Assembly (NCBI GenBank): GCA_904063045.1
Contig: CAJFCJ010000022.1
Coordinates: forward strand, 310,001-374,000
Length of the DNA stretch: 64,000 bases
Direction of reading: 5' to 3'
DNA from: Dimorphilus gyrociliatus
Taxonomy: Eukaryota > Annelida > Polychaeta > Dinophilidae
Shown: piece after piece, positions 37,801 to 48,398 of the stretch
Layout: the number at the start of each line of letters is the position of its first letter
Numbering within the stretch: the first letter of the stretch is position 1
Translations under genes and position numbers: made by a program
Notes under the pieces: model-generated
Databases searched by the model: none
Seen by the model: only the letters and a program-made list of their open reading frames with translations
Told to the model about the DNA's origin: nothing

Positions 37801-38186
37801 TAATTGCTGTTAATATGACTAGAATACAAAATGTACTTAATTATTCTATTTTCTTAGTTTTTCAACTATTTAATTAACTTTTCTTTTTTTAAATTACATA
37901 CCATCAGACCAATATGCCATCTGCAACAACTTTTAGCGCATGCAGTAAGTTATGCAAAGAGACGTCCACTTGTACAGGATTTATTTGGGAATTTCCAATA
38001 AAGAAACAATGTTGGTTGGACCATTTTTTCACGACAAGTGGTTCTTTAAAAGAGAAGAAATATATAAACGAAAATGCGGGTGCAGCATGTCTTCTCTCTT
38101 GTCCGTTACAAAATTCAATGTACTTTTCATACAGTACATCGGTTAATCGGTTAAAAGTTCAGTTACAAAATGAGAAATGCCCTTGA
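34845..38186 (+). CDS. secreted multidomain protein: PA-like, galactose-binding-like repeats, PAN
   Basis: Nine exons: 34845-34988, 35070-35274, 35330-35567, 35646-35773, 35839-36189, 36267-37424, 37478-37705, 37789-37832, 37908-38186; all phases agree, about 924 aa. An in-frame ATG at 34800 is earlier, but starting at 34845 puts the signal peptide (MLIVTKLFLTILPITSSS) at the front. Next comes a PA-like segment (LKTYGMAAIFIINKE, then NPSITIPFVLL). At least two units show discoidin/F-lectin style: a Cys before a strand, 'ITDYSSW...VNIFADG', 'SICEFKATSYNLALDAKF', and later KIEICEIAIWA. The C-terminus is PAN/apple-like (FSACSKLCKE, CTGFIW, QCWLDH). There are many N-glycosylation sequons. An extracellular carbohydrate or protein binding role follows from these folds; ligand unknown. 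A 37445 donor would leave an unusually short 32-bp intron, so 37424 (53 bp) is preferred. Confidence 0.75.
37789..37832 (+). other. 44-nt small exon joining to PAN domain
   Basis: Without this exon the phase-1 donor at 37705 cannot join the PAN exon at 37908 in frame. The 44-nt segment (acceptor CATACAAAG, donor GTACTT) enters in phase 1 and leaves in phase 0. It gives DQARLIAVNMTRIQN, reading smoothly into TNMPSATTFSAC. Confidence 0.6.
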
Positions 38187-38262
38187 TTGTTTATTAGTTA
38201 TTAAGTATCATTACTATAAGTCATTTGTTTGAATGCTTTTGTTATTCTATTGTAATATCTAT

Positions 38263-38268
38263 AATAAA
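38263..38268 (+). terminator. polyadenylation signal
   Basis: AATAAA 77 bp downstream of the stop codon of the PAN-domain gene. Confidence 0.55.
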
Positions 38269-38631
38269 TTTTCTAATTAACAAGGATTTTAGCAAATTAT
38301 TATATTGTACTAATTAAAATACGATATCCCTTTGAAAAACTATATTTTCTTTACAAAGTAATTAGTATAGGCCTACTTTTAATATTTCTAATAATTTTTG
38401 TCTATATTTTTCCTTTTTTTCCTTGCAGTTTGTAGCTAGCATAAAAGTACAAAGCTTTGCAAAATATAATAAGAGTTATGGTGAACTTGTAAAAAAAATA
38501 TAATCAATTATTTATATTTGAATAGTGCAGTAAACAATTAGCAAACAAAAGCTGAGCACTTTATAAGAAAATCTCCTTGTATTATGTTTTATCTAACGCA
38601 TAATTTTTTCAAAATTATTTAAATGTTGAGA

Positions 38632-38660
38632 GAGAGCAAGAGAGAGAGAGAGAGAGAGAC
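38632..38660. repeat. GA dinucleotide microsatellite
   Basis: AGAGAGCAAG followed by an uninterrupted AG run. Confidence 0.9.
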
Positions 38661-39251
38661 TGAAAGGGATATAAATAGTGCATATATACTGTATACAATC
38701 ATATGCGAATGAGAATGGAACGGAAAAGAGTAAAAGAAAGACAAATATCTAAAAAAAAATAGCATATACAATATATACATGTGTATTTATTTAGTAAATA
38801 TAAAAGTATGAACAGTATTTTATATCTTCTATAAAGCATTTTCTTATCCTTATAGTCTTTTCATTCATTTATAGTTAAATACATTTTTTATGTATTATTT
38901 TAATAAAAAAAACGAGTATTCTTAATAAATTCTCTATCATTGCAGATCATAGATTTTCTAATACTAATTATATTAATATTCTTGATGGAACAGTAAACAA
39001 AAAATAAAGGGCAGTTTAAAAGTTGAGAAAAGAGTAACAAGCTTTTCCTTATGGTCTATAACAATAGTAGTAGTTATAGTAATATTTATAAACTAGGTAT
39101 AGTTTTTAAGTCTGACATTTACCGAAGGTATAAAATCGATTGATAAATTTATTAGTGTCTATGATACCATATAGACTTCTTGAGGTTATAAAAAGAATTG
39201 AGGTGCTGCGTGGAGAATGTGATTTTTTTTAAATATTTCTCTATATTATCT

Positions 39252-39257
39252 TTTATT
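39252..39257 (-). terminator. polyadenylation signal
   Basis: AATAAA on the minus strand, 43 bp past the stop codon at 39300. Confidence 0.6.
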
Positions 39258-39299
39258 TGAATAATGTAACTTTCATTTTCATATTCGCCATTTGTAAAA

Positions 39300-41072
39300 T
39301 TATATGTGACTATTCCTGCTGTAAGGCGGGGGAGGAGAATCGCGTTCACTTCCTGCTATTATGTTTCTGGGCTGAATTTCAACGTCAGGCAGGTTTGACG
39401 TCCTATCAATGTCATATCTTGAGCTTATCTGTGCTAATCTATCATCATCTCTTCTCTCTGATTGATCTCCTGCCGAAATATTAAGCCTATTATCATCCGG
39501 TGTCGATGATCTCGAGTCAAAAGCAGTCGAATGCAACTCTGCTATTGACTGCTCGTAAGAGGGAGGTGGTGCAATTGAGTCTTCATACTTCGGAGGGGCC
39601 ATAACAACTGCGTTAGATATAGCAAATAATGAAGATTCTGAGAAATGAATTAATGGAGGTTGCGATGAACTTGAAGGTAGAGATAATCGACTTTGAGTTC
39701 TAACAGCTCTTCTCCTAACTCTTGGAGTTGCTAAAGTCTTGTAATAGTGAAATACTATGCGAGATAAGTGGCCAAGCAAAAATACCGTGCAGATGAATAA
39801 GAATAACGCTAACGTGTTTGTCCTATCAAAGCCCTGAAATGAAAAATAAAAGAGAAAATCAAAGAGATGTCCGAATTCTATTGGAATTTCCTAATCGTAG
39901 TACTTTTAAGTATATTTATTATTGAATCTCAAGTTAAAAATAGTAGCATTTTTGTAGATGAGACATAAATTCACCTAATTGATTATTTTCGTTGAAAAGT
40001 ATCTAAAAAAAGAAGAAATCTATGAAAAATTAGAATTAAAATAGATGGAAAAAACGGAATTTTCACTCTTTTTATAATCATCTTTCTTTCTGTATCTCAC
40101 TTCTTTTCACACAGTTAAATAAATTAGTCTTCGGCAGATTTTCCCTTTTGCAAGAGTAAATATGAAAGCATTAAACAAAAGTCTTAATAAAAAACATTAT
40201 AGGAGAAAAGTTCCCTTTCTTTTATTTCTATCTATAGTGTTTTTGGGAGTTTGAGGGGCTTTTCCTACATCAAATAGAAATACGAAGACGACTCTCCACA
40301 AACCTATAATCTATATTCTTATATATATAACAGAATGGATATTACTTTTATTAAAGACTTATCAATAGTTAATTCAATGGGTTATTTAATTTAGCGGATA
40401 AATTAAATGTTATACATAAAATAAATATCTTTAAAGTGTTTGCTAATAATAAATTTATTAGTTATTTAGTTATACTATGCATTTAGTGTGAATTTAATTT
40501 ATAACTACTTAATTTCTCTATCATTCATATTATAACTGTTATATATATGGGTTTTAGAAAAGACTTACTATAAATTTGCAGTCTATCATGAACGTTGAAG
40601 CGGTTAGTACATGCAAAGGCCATAAACTTATTAACCAATACAAAAATAACACTCTGTTCTTTTCCTGAACTCCTTTTATAAGGACAGCAGCTGCTAAAAT
40701 AACCACCGCACACATACATAGAACTGATATGAAAAGGGATCTTTCCAATTCCGCTGTATACAAGTGTTGTTCAACAGCTGTTTGACTCGGTAGAGGACTG
40801 TTCCTCAAACCAATTAGCTTTGTTTTTTCCACATCTGATTTGAAGGCTTGGTATCTTTTTTGAAAAGTTCTTATATCGTAAAGAATATATGCCGAATATC
40901 CAGATAATAGAGAGCATGTAAAGAAGGTTGATGCAGCCGCTACATAGCAGCTATTTCGACTATTCCAACAGAGAAATCCACTTGGATGAAATCTGAAACA
41001 AGACTTATCTCTTGATAATATTCGCCTAGTTCTTTGAACATGAGTTGAGGATAGCCAATATGATTGAGACAT
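39300..41072 (-). CDS. LAPTM-like four-TM protein with PPxY tail
   Basis: Two coding exons on the minus strand, 41072-40569 and 39833-39300, joined in phase 0 (donor ATA|GTAAGT, acceptor TTTCAG|GG): 345 aa. There are four hydrophobic segments at about 42-64, 112-134, 141-162 and 173-196. The first follows a Cys-containing N-terminal stretch (SCFRFHPSGFLCWN) and the third contains an aromatic run like LAPTM4/5. The long cytoplasmic tail bears PPKYED (248-253), PPPSYEQ (258-264) and PPPPYSR (336-342), motifs that bind WW domains of Nedd4-type ubiquitin ligases. LAPTM proteins use such motifs for sorting to late endosomes and lysosomes. The tail (about 150 aa) is longer than in vertebrate LAPTM4. 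The ATG is the first in frame and lies 5 nt after a splice acceptor. Family assignment rests on topology and motifs, not strong identity. Confidence 0.68.
39834..40568 (-). other. intron of the LAPTM-like gene
   Basis: 735-bp intron in AT-rich DNA. I see no further exon, and the fourth TM segment begins right after it. Confidence 0.6.
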
Positions 41073-41230
41073 ATTTGCTGTAAAATTTTTTGCTGTCTGC
41101 TCCAAGTGCTACATAATGTACTGTATTTTGCACACCCGTATCGATTCCAACACCGTTTACCTTGTCGACGAAGGCGCCGCCAATATTTGTAGCTATGACA
41201 ACAGCAGGTAGGTAACAATCAGACTCTATC
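41073..41230 (-). other. 5' UTR exon and 83-bp intron of the LAPTM-like gene
   Basis: On the minus strand, donor GACAAG|GTAAAC (intron from 41160) and acceptor TTTTACAG (intron to 41078) define an 83-bp intron ending 5 nt before the start ATG. The exon above 41161 has no usable in-frame ATG, so it is probably 5' untranslated. The open frame that crosses it looks peptide-like but is broken by this intron. Confidence 0.5.
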
Positions 41231-42114
41231 ACATAAAAATGTTTATTTACTATATTTAGTTATAAAAATTAATTTTGTCAAAAATAGAAGAGAATTCTAT
41301 GCAAAACATAGTTTTGTGTTTAATAAGGATGACAGTAAAAAAAAGCATCCAAGCCAGAAATTTCATTTCGTTTCTTCAATATTGATAAACATTTTGAATA
41401 AATTATAAAAATTGATGAAAAAATAACAAACTTTGACTATTTCAACAGAAAATTATGAAAATTGAATGCTTCGAGGTCATTAAGTCAATATATAACAAAT
41501 AATTAATACGCCTATTACTTAGCCTCAATAGAGTATAGATTCTATTAATTGATAGATGTATGCGAGTATTATGCTAATATGTACATTGCTCAATAATTCT
41601 CTTTTTCTCTTAGGTTTTTTTAAAGACTACAGAAGATAAGAGAGAAGATGAAAAAAGGAGATAAAAAAAATATTTTGATAATTGTTTTAAAAGTAATTAT
41701 TTTTATCGATTTTGAATATCAAATGAAAGATGGAAGGAATTTACTGACTAAGCTATAATAATATTAAAAATATATATATATCTGAGAGGTAAAGTCTGCG
41801 GAGAAGGTCCGTAGAGTCGCGTTTAGAAAAGTGAGAATTTAAATTATTCATTACATTCTTACGTAAACTCTCTAGCCATTTCTTTTGGAAGATAAATTAA
41901 ACGATTACAATATATACTAGTATATACAATTTCAACAATTATGTACTTATAACTACGTATATGTACTTTTAACGTACAGTCTTTCAACTGTTCAATCGAA
42001 AGAATAAATTAATTTCCATAGTTTTCTCAATGTTCAATTGAGAAAATTGAAAGAATTCATTTATTTATGCAAAGAAACATTTAAAAATAGAGAAGAAAGA
42101 TAGATTTTAAAAGA
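41231..42114. other. intergenic region between two minus-strand genes
   Basis: Holds the upstream region of the LAPTM-like gene and the 3' end of the peptide gene. A short TA repeat lies near 41769. No gene seen. Confidence 0.6.
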
Positions 42115-42449
42115 TTAATTAAGAAATACAAATGCTGATCTCTTCAATCGCCACGGAGTAGGAGCGCATACCTTCCAAATACATATATTTAATGATGATC
42201 TTTCTATTGGTTTTTTCTTAAAGTTTTCTTTCCAGCCTTTTATTGCTTCTTCATATGAAATTTTCTTTTCTACTAACTTTAAAGTAAAATTTGTTCTATT
42301 AGATTAACTAAAGAGGATATTATTTCAATAAAAGTCTCATATACCTGCTGAAAAGAAGTTTTATCCATTAAATTGGTAATTGGTATAGTTGATATAACAG
42401 TTACAGCTAGAAGAAGCACAAGCCCGAAAAGTCTACTTCTATGGTTCAT
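42115..42449 (-). CDS. small secreted peptide precursor, neuropeptide-like
   Basis: Two exons on the minus strand, 42449-42345 and 42276-42115, joined in phase 0 (donor CAGCAG|GTATAT, acceptor CTTTAAAG, 68-bp intron), give 88 aa. The ATG leads into a signal peptide (RLFGLVLLLAVTVISTIPIT). The rest is short and basic and ends with SSLNICIWKVCAPTPWRLKR and then SAFVFLN. The single Cys pair closes a six-residue ring, CIWKVC. A dibasic KR follows nearby, as in prohormone processing. A reverse-strand polyadenylation signal TTTATT lies at 42060-42065, about 50 bp past the stop. The ring recalls the CxWKxC of urotensin II/somatostatin-type peptides, but that is a short match and no amidation Gly is present. 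It may instead be an unrelated small secreted protein. Confidence 0.55.
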
Positions 42450-44377
42450 ACTGGACTGCAATGAAAGAATTTTTGCATGCCATATCTATTGTTATATTTT
42501 CGATACTTTATATGAAACTGAAGAGAATATTTGACAGCTTGAGTCGACGCATGCAAGCGTACCAGTTAACATGAAAGATATATAAACTGTCTAATTCGTG
42601 TCTATAATTGTTTGGTTTGTAGCCGATATTCTTGTTTTGCAGTTATCAGCATTTTTTATTACTATTATCTTAATAAACACTCACATCCCATGAACATAGC
42701 TACAGGTTTAAAATCTAGATTTATTATTACCGCCATATTTTTGAAACATTATGACACATTTTATGAAATACAAAACTGGTAGTGGCTAATATTCTAATAG
42801 AATTAAGCATATCTTTTCCAGTAAAATTTAAATATAGCTGATCTTTACCAAGAAAGCAGAATTAACAAGATAAAAATACATTAAATTCCTTGTGAGAAAA
42901 GTAATAGTTCTTTTCTTTCTATGCTATTAAAATGTAACGGAAGAGTTTCACCTTATTACTAAATGTTAATACGAATGTATAAAGTATGCACGAGAACGTT
43001 ATGAACGAATGTTACTAAGTGTATAGTAGTACACTTGGAATAAAAATATAAACATGTATACTGTTATCAGGACATATAGATATATAGACATATACACATA
43101 CTGCACAATCGTACTATTTATTAATAAAAATAGAATAAAACACGTTCGTTAAATGCTGCAAAACTGTTGTGATTGAAAAATTCTATTATTTCTCCCCCTA
43201 TCTCCCCCTCTCCCCACCCTCAACTCCTACCTTCTCTCTCTACATAAAGTATTTTGCTATCATTTGAATTTATAAATAAATTAATATTACTAAGCACATG
43301 TGACTTATACTTAATATGGAATAAGCGCCTAAAGCATTTTTATGAAAAGAAACCGGTATAATCAATTTTTGGGTAAATGGACTTTTGCCGTGACTTTGTC
43401 ATTAGTTTGCCCAAAAAAAAATTTAAAGCTTGTGGTTAAAGTCCTCGCGAAAAAATGTGTAAAAATCTGATGCCTTTTTATTCTATTTCTATATTTTGAT
43501 TCCATTTTAGATTTCAAAGAAATGTATTCTATAAAATAAAATGTAAAGAACTGATAATGCAAAGCTATTCGATGAGAAAAGCAAAGGAAATCAGTCGAAT
43601 GTGCAAGCAAATAGTGAGTCTATTTACCAAGGAAAAGAATACTAGAGGGTCTTAGGCCAGAGTAATAAAATACAAAGCTGCAGTAGCGTTAGAAAGAGGC
43701 AAAGAGACAAAAACCATAAAGCAAATAGATAAAATAGTGATATAGGAGGTATTGGGAGGTATTCTTACAAACTACTCCATATTCAACAAAGCAGAATAAA
43801 TAGTGGATTTACCGTCTGGTTTCGCTACTGATTTAATGGTAGGACAAGTGAAAATTTAAAGTTTTAAGATTAAAGCTCTAAACTTCAATAGACATATACA
43901 AATTAGATAAAATAATTTTGGCTTATTTCCACTGTAATCAATCAACAGTAGTTACTTTGCCTAATTCTTAGAGTATATCCAACTGCAAAGCTTCTATTTT
44001 CCTATTATCTTTTATAATGAGTGATGGACAAGGAGGTTTTAGTAATGATTTTTTTAGAGGAAAAACGTTCTTTTGGGTATAAAAAAAAAGGTTATCCTTA
44101 ACTAATTAATCAATCTTTCTTTGACGCATTGCGAATCATTTGTCATCCCCTTTGCTACCGAAATAAAGAATCAGTTTCATCTTAAATTTACCACTTTATA
44201 GGAACAAAATAAAAGAAAGTGAAATTGTATTGTCAACACCAAAAAATGTAATTATGGACGCATGTCACATAGCAAGAATCAAGTTAATAAACGCAACTAC
44301 AGCTCCACCTACCGACCGCAAAATTTTCCACTGGCGCCAATTCTATCGATCCACACACGGAGTCGATATGCGAAAAT
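42450..44377. other. divergent intergenic region
   Basis: Separates the minus-strand peptide gene and the plus-strand riboflavin transporter, so it is 5' to both. It contains a C-rich pyrimidine tract at 43190-43245 (CCCC blocks and CT repeat). No gene found. Confidence 0.6.
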
Positions 44378-45676
44378 ATGGCGTCTACTGAACCGTCTTC
44401 TAAAATCCTATATACATTGCTTTTTCTTGCCTCATCTGGAGCCAGTATTGGCTATTCAGCCGTATGGAGTGAAGCAGCAATTCTGGCCGAAAGGCTACCG
44501 GAAGGACGTTATGTATCTATATGCCTTTTCATCCTCTTCAACATATCAAATGGTTTAGCTTTGCTTTATTGCCTGATTTCATTGAAAACAAAGTCGGCTT
44601 CAGCTTGTCAACTAATCACATGCTTAGGACTTTCGAGCATTTCGTCAACTGTTCTCGGGTTTTTTTGGAACCAGACTTTAAAAATTCGAGAAACTCAAAT
44701 CTCCTTAACTGCTTGGTGCTGCATTTTAATTATTTTCACCACCGCTTCATTGCACTCTGTAGCTGCTCCGTTATTTTGTTGGCGTTTACGAGCGTCGAAT
44801 TCGATAACTGCTGTATTGGCTGGCGAATGGTTCGGTTTAGTTATTGGTCACGTGATGATAATAGGACAGAAAATTGAAAAATGTGGACAGAAGCAGAAGG
44901 AAATCGTTAAGCTTAATTCAACATTGTTGAAAGACTCTCGCACGGACACACTGAGATTTAACGTTAACCTTTATATGTTCTTAACCGCTGCACTAACTGT
45001 AGTTGGCGGAATCGCAATAATATTGGCAACAAATTTGAAATGCTTATCAAAGTATTACGAGGATAACAGAAGAGAAAGCGTGCTTATTTTAGATGATGAT
45101 AGTATCCGACATACAACGCCTAGAAAGCAAAAGAAGCCAAGAGAGACGCCAAAACTTCTCTTATTATTAATTATATCCTTTTGGTCAAAATTTGTTAATG
45201 ATGGACCATTGTCATCAGTTCTTTCTCCTGCTTCATGCCCCTATTTATTTTTTTCTACAAAGACTCTTATCGTTGGAACTATAGGTTCCCCCTCTGCCTG
45301 CTTTTTAGCCATGCTTTTACTCCGTCTACTGCCACCACGTTCAAAAATGGCGTCTTTTATTTCTTTACCCTGCTTGGGAACTATACTATTGGCTTATTTT
45401 GTCGCTCTAGCCGCATTTTCATCCAGGAGTGCAGTAGATTCGGCATTATTTACAGGGAGTGGACAAATTTTAACAAGTGTTGCATGGGCCACAGTAGCTT
45501 GCTTGTTGGAATACGGCAGAGGAGGAGTGTTTCTATTTTGTAGAAAACTAAGCATGAAATATTTAATATTTGTCGTTCTAGCAAGTTTATTGGGAAGAAT
45601 AATGGGTTCTTACAGTTTCCTGGAAGATTTTACAGTCTGTAGATTATACAATACGAATAAAAAGGCTCTTTGTTAA
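44378..45676 (+). CDS. riboflavin transporter, SLC52A (RFVT) family
   Basis: Intronless 432-aa membrane protein. The family moves riboflavin across the plasma membrane, supplying FMN/FAD synthesis. Diagnostic stretches are the first TM ending in VWSEAAILAERLPEGRY (vertebrate proteins have VWVELPxxVxxLPEGW) and, after the central loop, FVNDGPLSSVLSPASCPY and GSPSACFLAMLLLR (vertebrate NGVLPAVQSFSCLPYG and GSAANPLACFLAM). There are about eleven hydrophobic segments, with a polar loop at about 225-265 as in the family, and the length matches the usual 430-470 aa. The ATG is supported by ATGGCG context and by the alignment of its N-terminus. Three residues usually conserved after LPEG differ, so transport specificity is inferred, not certain. 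Confidence 0.88.
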   Translation: MASTEPSSKILYTLLFLASSGASIGYSAVWSEAAILAERLPEGRYVSICLFILFNISNGLALLYCLISLKTKSASACQLITCLGLSSISSTVLGFFWNQTLKIRETQISLTAWCCILIIFTTASLHSVAAPLFCWRLRASNSITAVLAGEWFGLVIGHVMIIGQKIEKCGQKQKEIVKLNSTLLKDSRTDTLRFNVNLYMFLTAALTVVGGIAIILATNLKCLSKYYEDNRRESVLILDDDSIRHTTPRKQKKPRETPKLLLLLIISFWSKFVNDGPLSSVLSPASCPYLFFSTKTLIVGTIGSPSACFLAMLLLRLLPPRSKMASFISLPCLGTILLAYFVALAAFSSRSAVDSALFTGSGQILTSVAWATVACLLEYGRGGVFLFCRKLSMKYLIFVVLASLLGRIMGSYSFLEDFTVCRLYNTNKKALC

Positions 45677-45771
45677 TAATGGTAATGAGAGTTATATTAA
45701 CAAGATGCATTTCAAGATTTTATACCGTCTATATTTATAAGAATATCATAGTAATGATAAAACAGTAAGAA

Positions 45772-45777
45772 AATAAA
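45772..45777 (+). terminator. polyadenylation signal
   Basis: AATAAA 96 bp after the SLC52A stop codon. Confidence 0.55.
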
Positions 45778-48138
45778 GTGAAAACAAAGAGAAAAGAAAG
45801 ATTTGACAATGAATTCTTTTATTAAAAAAGAAAGAAAACTGACATATTTTCATTGTAATGAATAATTAAAAAAGAAAATTAAACATAACAAGAATATTAA
45901 GAAGAGTAAAATAAAAGTTAAATAGATATAACATAAGCATATCTTTTATTTTCAGTTTCTATTTATCCAAATTTTCTCTTTATCTTCTTTTTCTTCCCAA
46001 AACTCTTATGTTAACTGAAAGATTATAAATAATTAAAAAAATTAGCTAGGTATGTTCTGCTTTTTAGACTAGATTTCTAACTGGTCTAATAAACTTGTAG
46101 TTGATATATGATTAATATATTATGGATAAATGCTTTCTTACTCTATACAGTGTATATAGAAGTATATATGTTATAATTTTCGATCATCTTTTTATATAAC
46201 TGTTTGAGTAAAAACGGGTAACATTCCAACAAAACTGTATTTACCACTTATATAAAAATTTGTATATATACCCCATAGATGTATATTTCCCTTTTGCTAT
46301 GATGTAATATATTTATCAAATAAGGCTTATACCTTTACTTGATCTTGTCAAACTAAAGGCTCGCTTCTCAAGCAACAAATTTATCGCTAACTGTTTAGAC
46401 TATTAGCTTAATTATCGTTTTTCTATCCTCATTAGTCTCCCAGTTGGTAAATCTTTATGATTTATTTAGAATCTTTCCATTTTTTATTAATGGGTCGACT
46501 GACCAAAGTCTCCGTAAGGACTTTTAGGCCACCCGAATGTGGGATGATAGTTATTTTTTATTATATACAAATAAGCGGGAGATATAGAGGAGACATTAAG
46601 GTATTATATCTGAAATAAACGATTTACCGTGTCTCCAATTCTGATGTTCTTATTTTATTATACAAAAGCTTCCTTGCAACGAAACATTGAATTTGTGCAT
46701 GTCTGGAAATTATATTTTTCTATGTAATACTTCAGAGCCTTTCTTTCGATGCAACTGTTTTTGTATTTGCCATTTGATCCTCCATAAGGCTTCAACTTGA
46801 CTAAAAATTCTAACTCTATTCGCTATGCAAACAGTAGCTAAGCATCTTTTGAGGATTCTATTCTAATCTACTTCCGGTCCCTTTCCGCCCTAATTCACAA
46901 AGGGTTTAGAAGAGAGAAATTTATTGCAGAGAAGATAGTTATATTCTAGTTCAGTTAAGTTAATTAAAATTTTAGACATACGGTCATTAATGGAAAGAAT
47001 ACACGCATGAAATTTTTTTACTATTCGCAAATGTAACATCCGATATTAAGTGAGGAAAATTCGTTAATTCAACAAGAAAAGGCGATATAATAACGAACAG
47101 CAAATTGCCTGGCTTGAGAAGGCACATTACGAATATAAATAATCTTCACGGTGACGCTAACGAACCAGACAATTCAAATTAAAGTAGAAGATTACAATTG
47201 AAATGGAAATCTCTTTAATTTTAATAGTCGAACGTTATTTTAAAGAAAAGTGGGAACATATCCGTTTGAAGAGGTCATTTTATTATCCTTTTAACTAGCC
47301 ATTTAAAGTACTATGACAATCTAGTATATATAAAAATACCGACAACTCGACCGTTTAGGAGTTTCTATATTTAGAATCAAATAAATAATGTTTACTATAA
47401 CTACTATAAAATTTATAATAAACAATATTTAAATATGTGATGGTTTTGCTTCTCTCTTTATCATCTTGGTAGATAAATAGAATCTCCTATAAATTTGTAC
47501 CATTTCTTCTCTTTTTTGTTTTCTTGTCCTTTTGCAGTCGGTGGATCAATAGCATTTATTCGATATATTGTTTAGCTTGTATGAATATTACATTAGGTCG
47601 AAGGTTAATCATAACATACTGCTATTTTATTAGCCAAAGTGTATATCAAAGCTGTTGGAATATTATATTTTTATTGATCACTTCATAGTTGATTTTTGAG
47701 TTACTCCATCAAATAATAATTTATTATCATTTACAACAGTGATGCTCATGTTAATTATTTATAATACTAAGATAAATGGACGTAAACAGGCTTCTGTTTG
47801 TATTGATACTAATAAAATGGTTGTGAGAAGAGAAACGCACAGTAATGAATCAAATTTGAATATAGGATAATATTTTGGATAAATTAAAAAAAAAAACCAA
47901 TAATAATGAAACAATTTGCAAAGTGTTTCTATTTAACAATAGAAGAACAGATGACGCTTTATCAAAATATAATAGCGTCACCACCTACTGACTAATAATG
48001 TAAAATAAAAATTAACAAACTAACGACATCTAGCCCACTTTCAAGCCGACGAGGCCTTTTCTATCGTCGAAGGATTATTGATCAACCTAGAAAAAAGCTT
48101 GCTAAAGATTTTTGTTTACGTTCTGTTTCGACTATTTT

Positions 48139-48151
48139 TAGATGGCGCTAG
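48139..48151 (+). promoter_or_regulatory. CTCF-like motif near AMPK gamma promoter
   Basis: TAGATGGCGCTAG, 54 bp upstream of the first possible start codon at 48205. Same core as at 9359, 12507 and 22945. Confidence 0.4.
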
Positions 48152-48204
48152 CGTTTCGAAATTCGACCTTGACGAAAATTTTCTAGCATTTATCGAAAAT
48201 TAGA

Positions 48205-48288
48205 ATGACTGGAAAAGTGAAAAAAATCCTTTTTGCTATTAGAAGAAGGTCGAGATCAACATCTCTTCCTACAATACCCGAAACACCT
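48205..48288 (+). CDS. alternative first coding exon of AMPK gamma
   Basis: ATG at 48205 opens 28 codons (MTGKVKKILFAIRRRSRS...) ending at a good donor, CCT|GTGAGT, in phase 0. That is the phase of the exon at 50044. Direct joining would give a 354-aa short gamma isoform close in length to vertebrate gamma-1. Joining to the 48399 exon would need a weak acceptor near 48392, so separate promoters are more likely. Confidence 0.5.
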
Positions 48289-48398
48289 GTGAGTATCAGT
48301 TTATTGTATTTTTCATTATATTTACTCAGAATTGAGTACTGAGTAAGAACGTTACCCATGAAACCGATTACGGGACAAAATTAGTTTAAGAGTGGAGC

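Larger units (their letters stand above)
38187..39299. other. convergent intergenic region
   Basis: Lies between the 3' ends of two convergent genes. It contains a GA repeat at 38632-38660, the palindrome ATATACTGTATAC at about 38684-38696, and the reverse-strand polyadenylation signal TTTATT at 39252-39257. Confidence 0.6.
45677..48204. other. intergenic region upstream of the AMPK gamma gene
   Basis: No exon supported. Contains the CTCF-like TAGATGGCGCTAG (48139-48151) just before the first AMPK exon and a related CACCACCTACTG at about 47979. Confidence 0.6.

Noticed and set aside
40554-41105. Extending the LAPTM-like protein upstream of the ATG at 41072
   Set aside because: The upstream codons lie in the intron, and the apparent start there is TTG.
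41026-41232. Minus-strand frame with protein-like sequence (VVIATNIGGAFVDK, GVGIDTGVQNT)
   Set aside because: No ATG; it is interrupted by a good 83-bp intron ending just before the LAPTM-like start codon, so it is best explained as 5' UTR plus intron.
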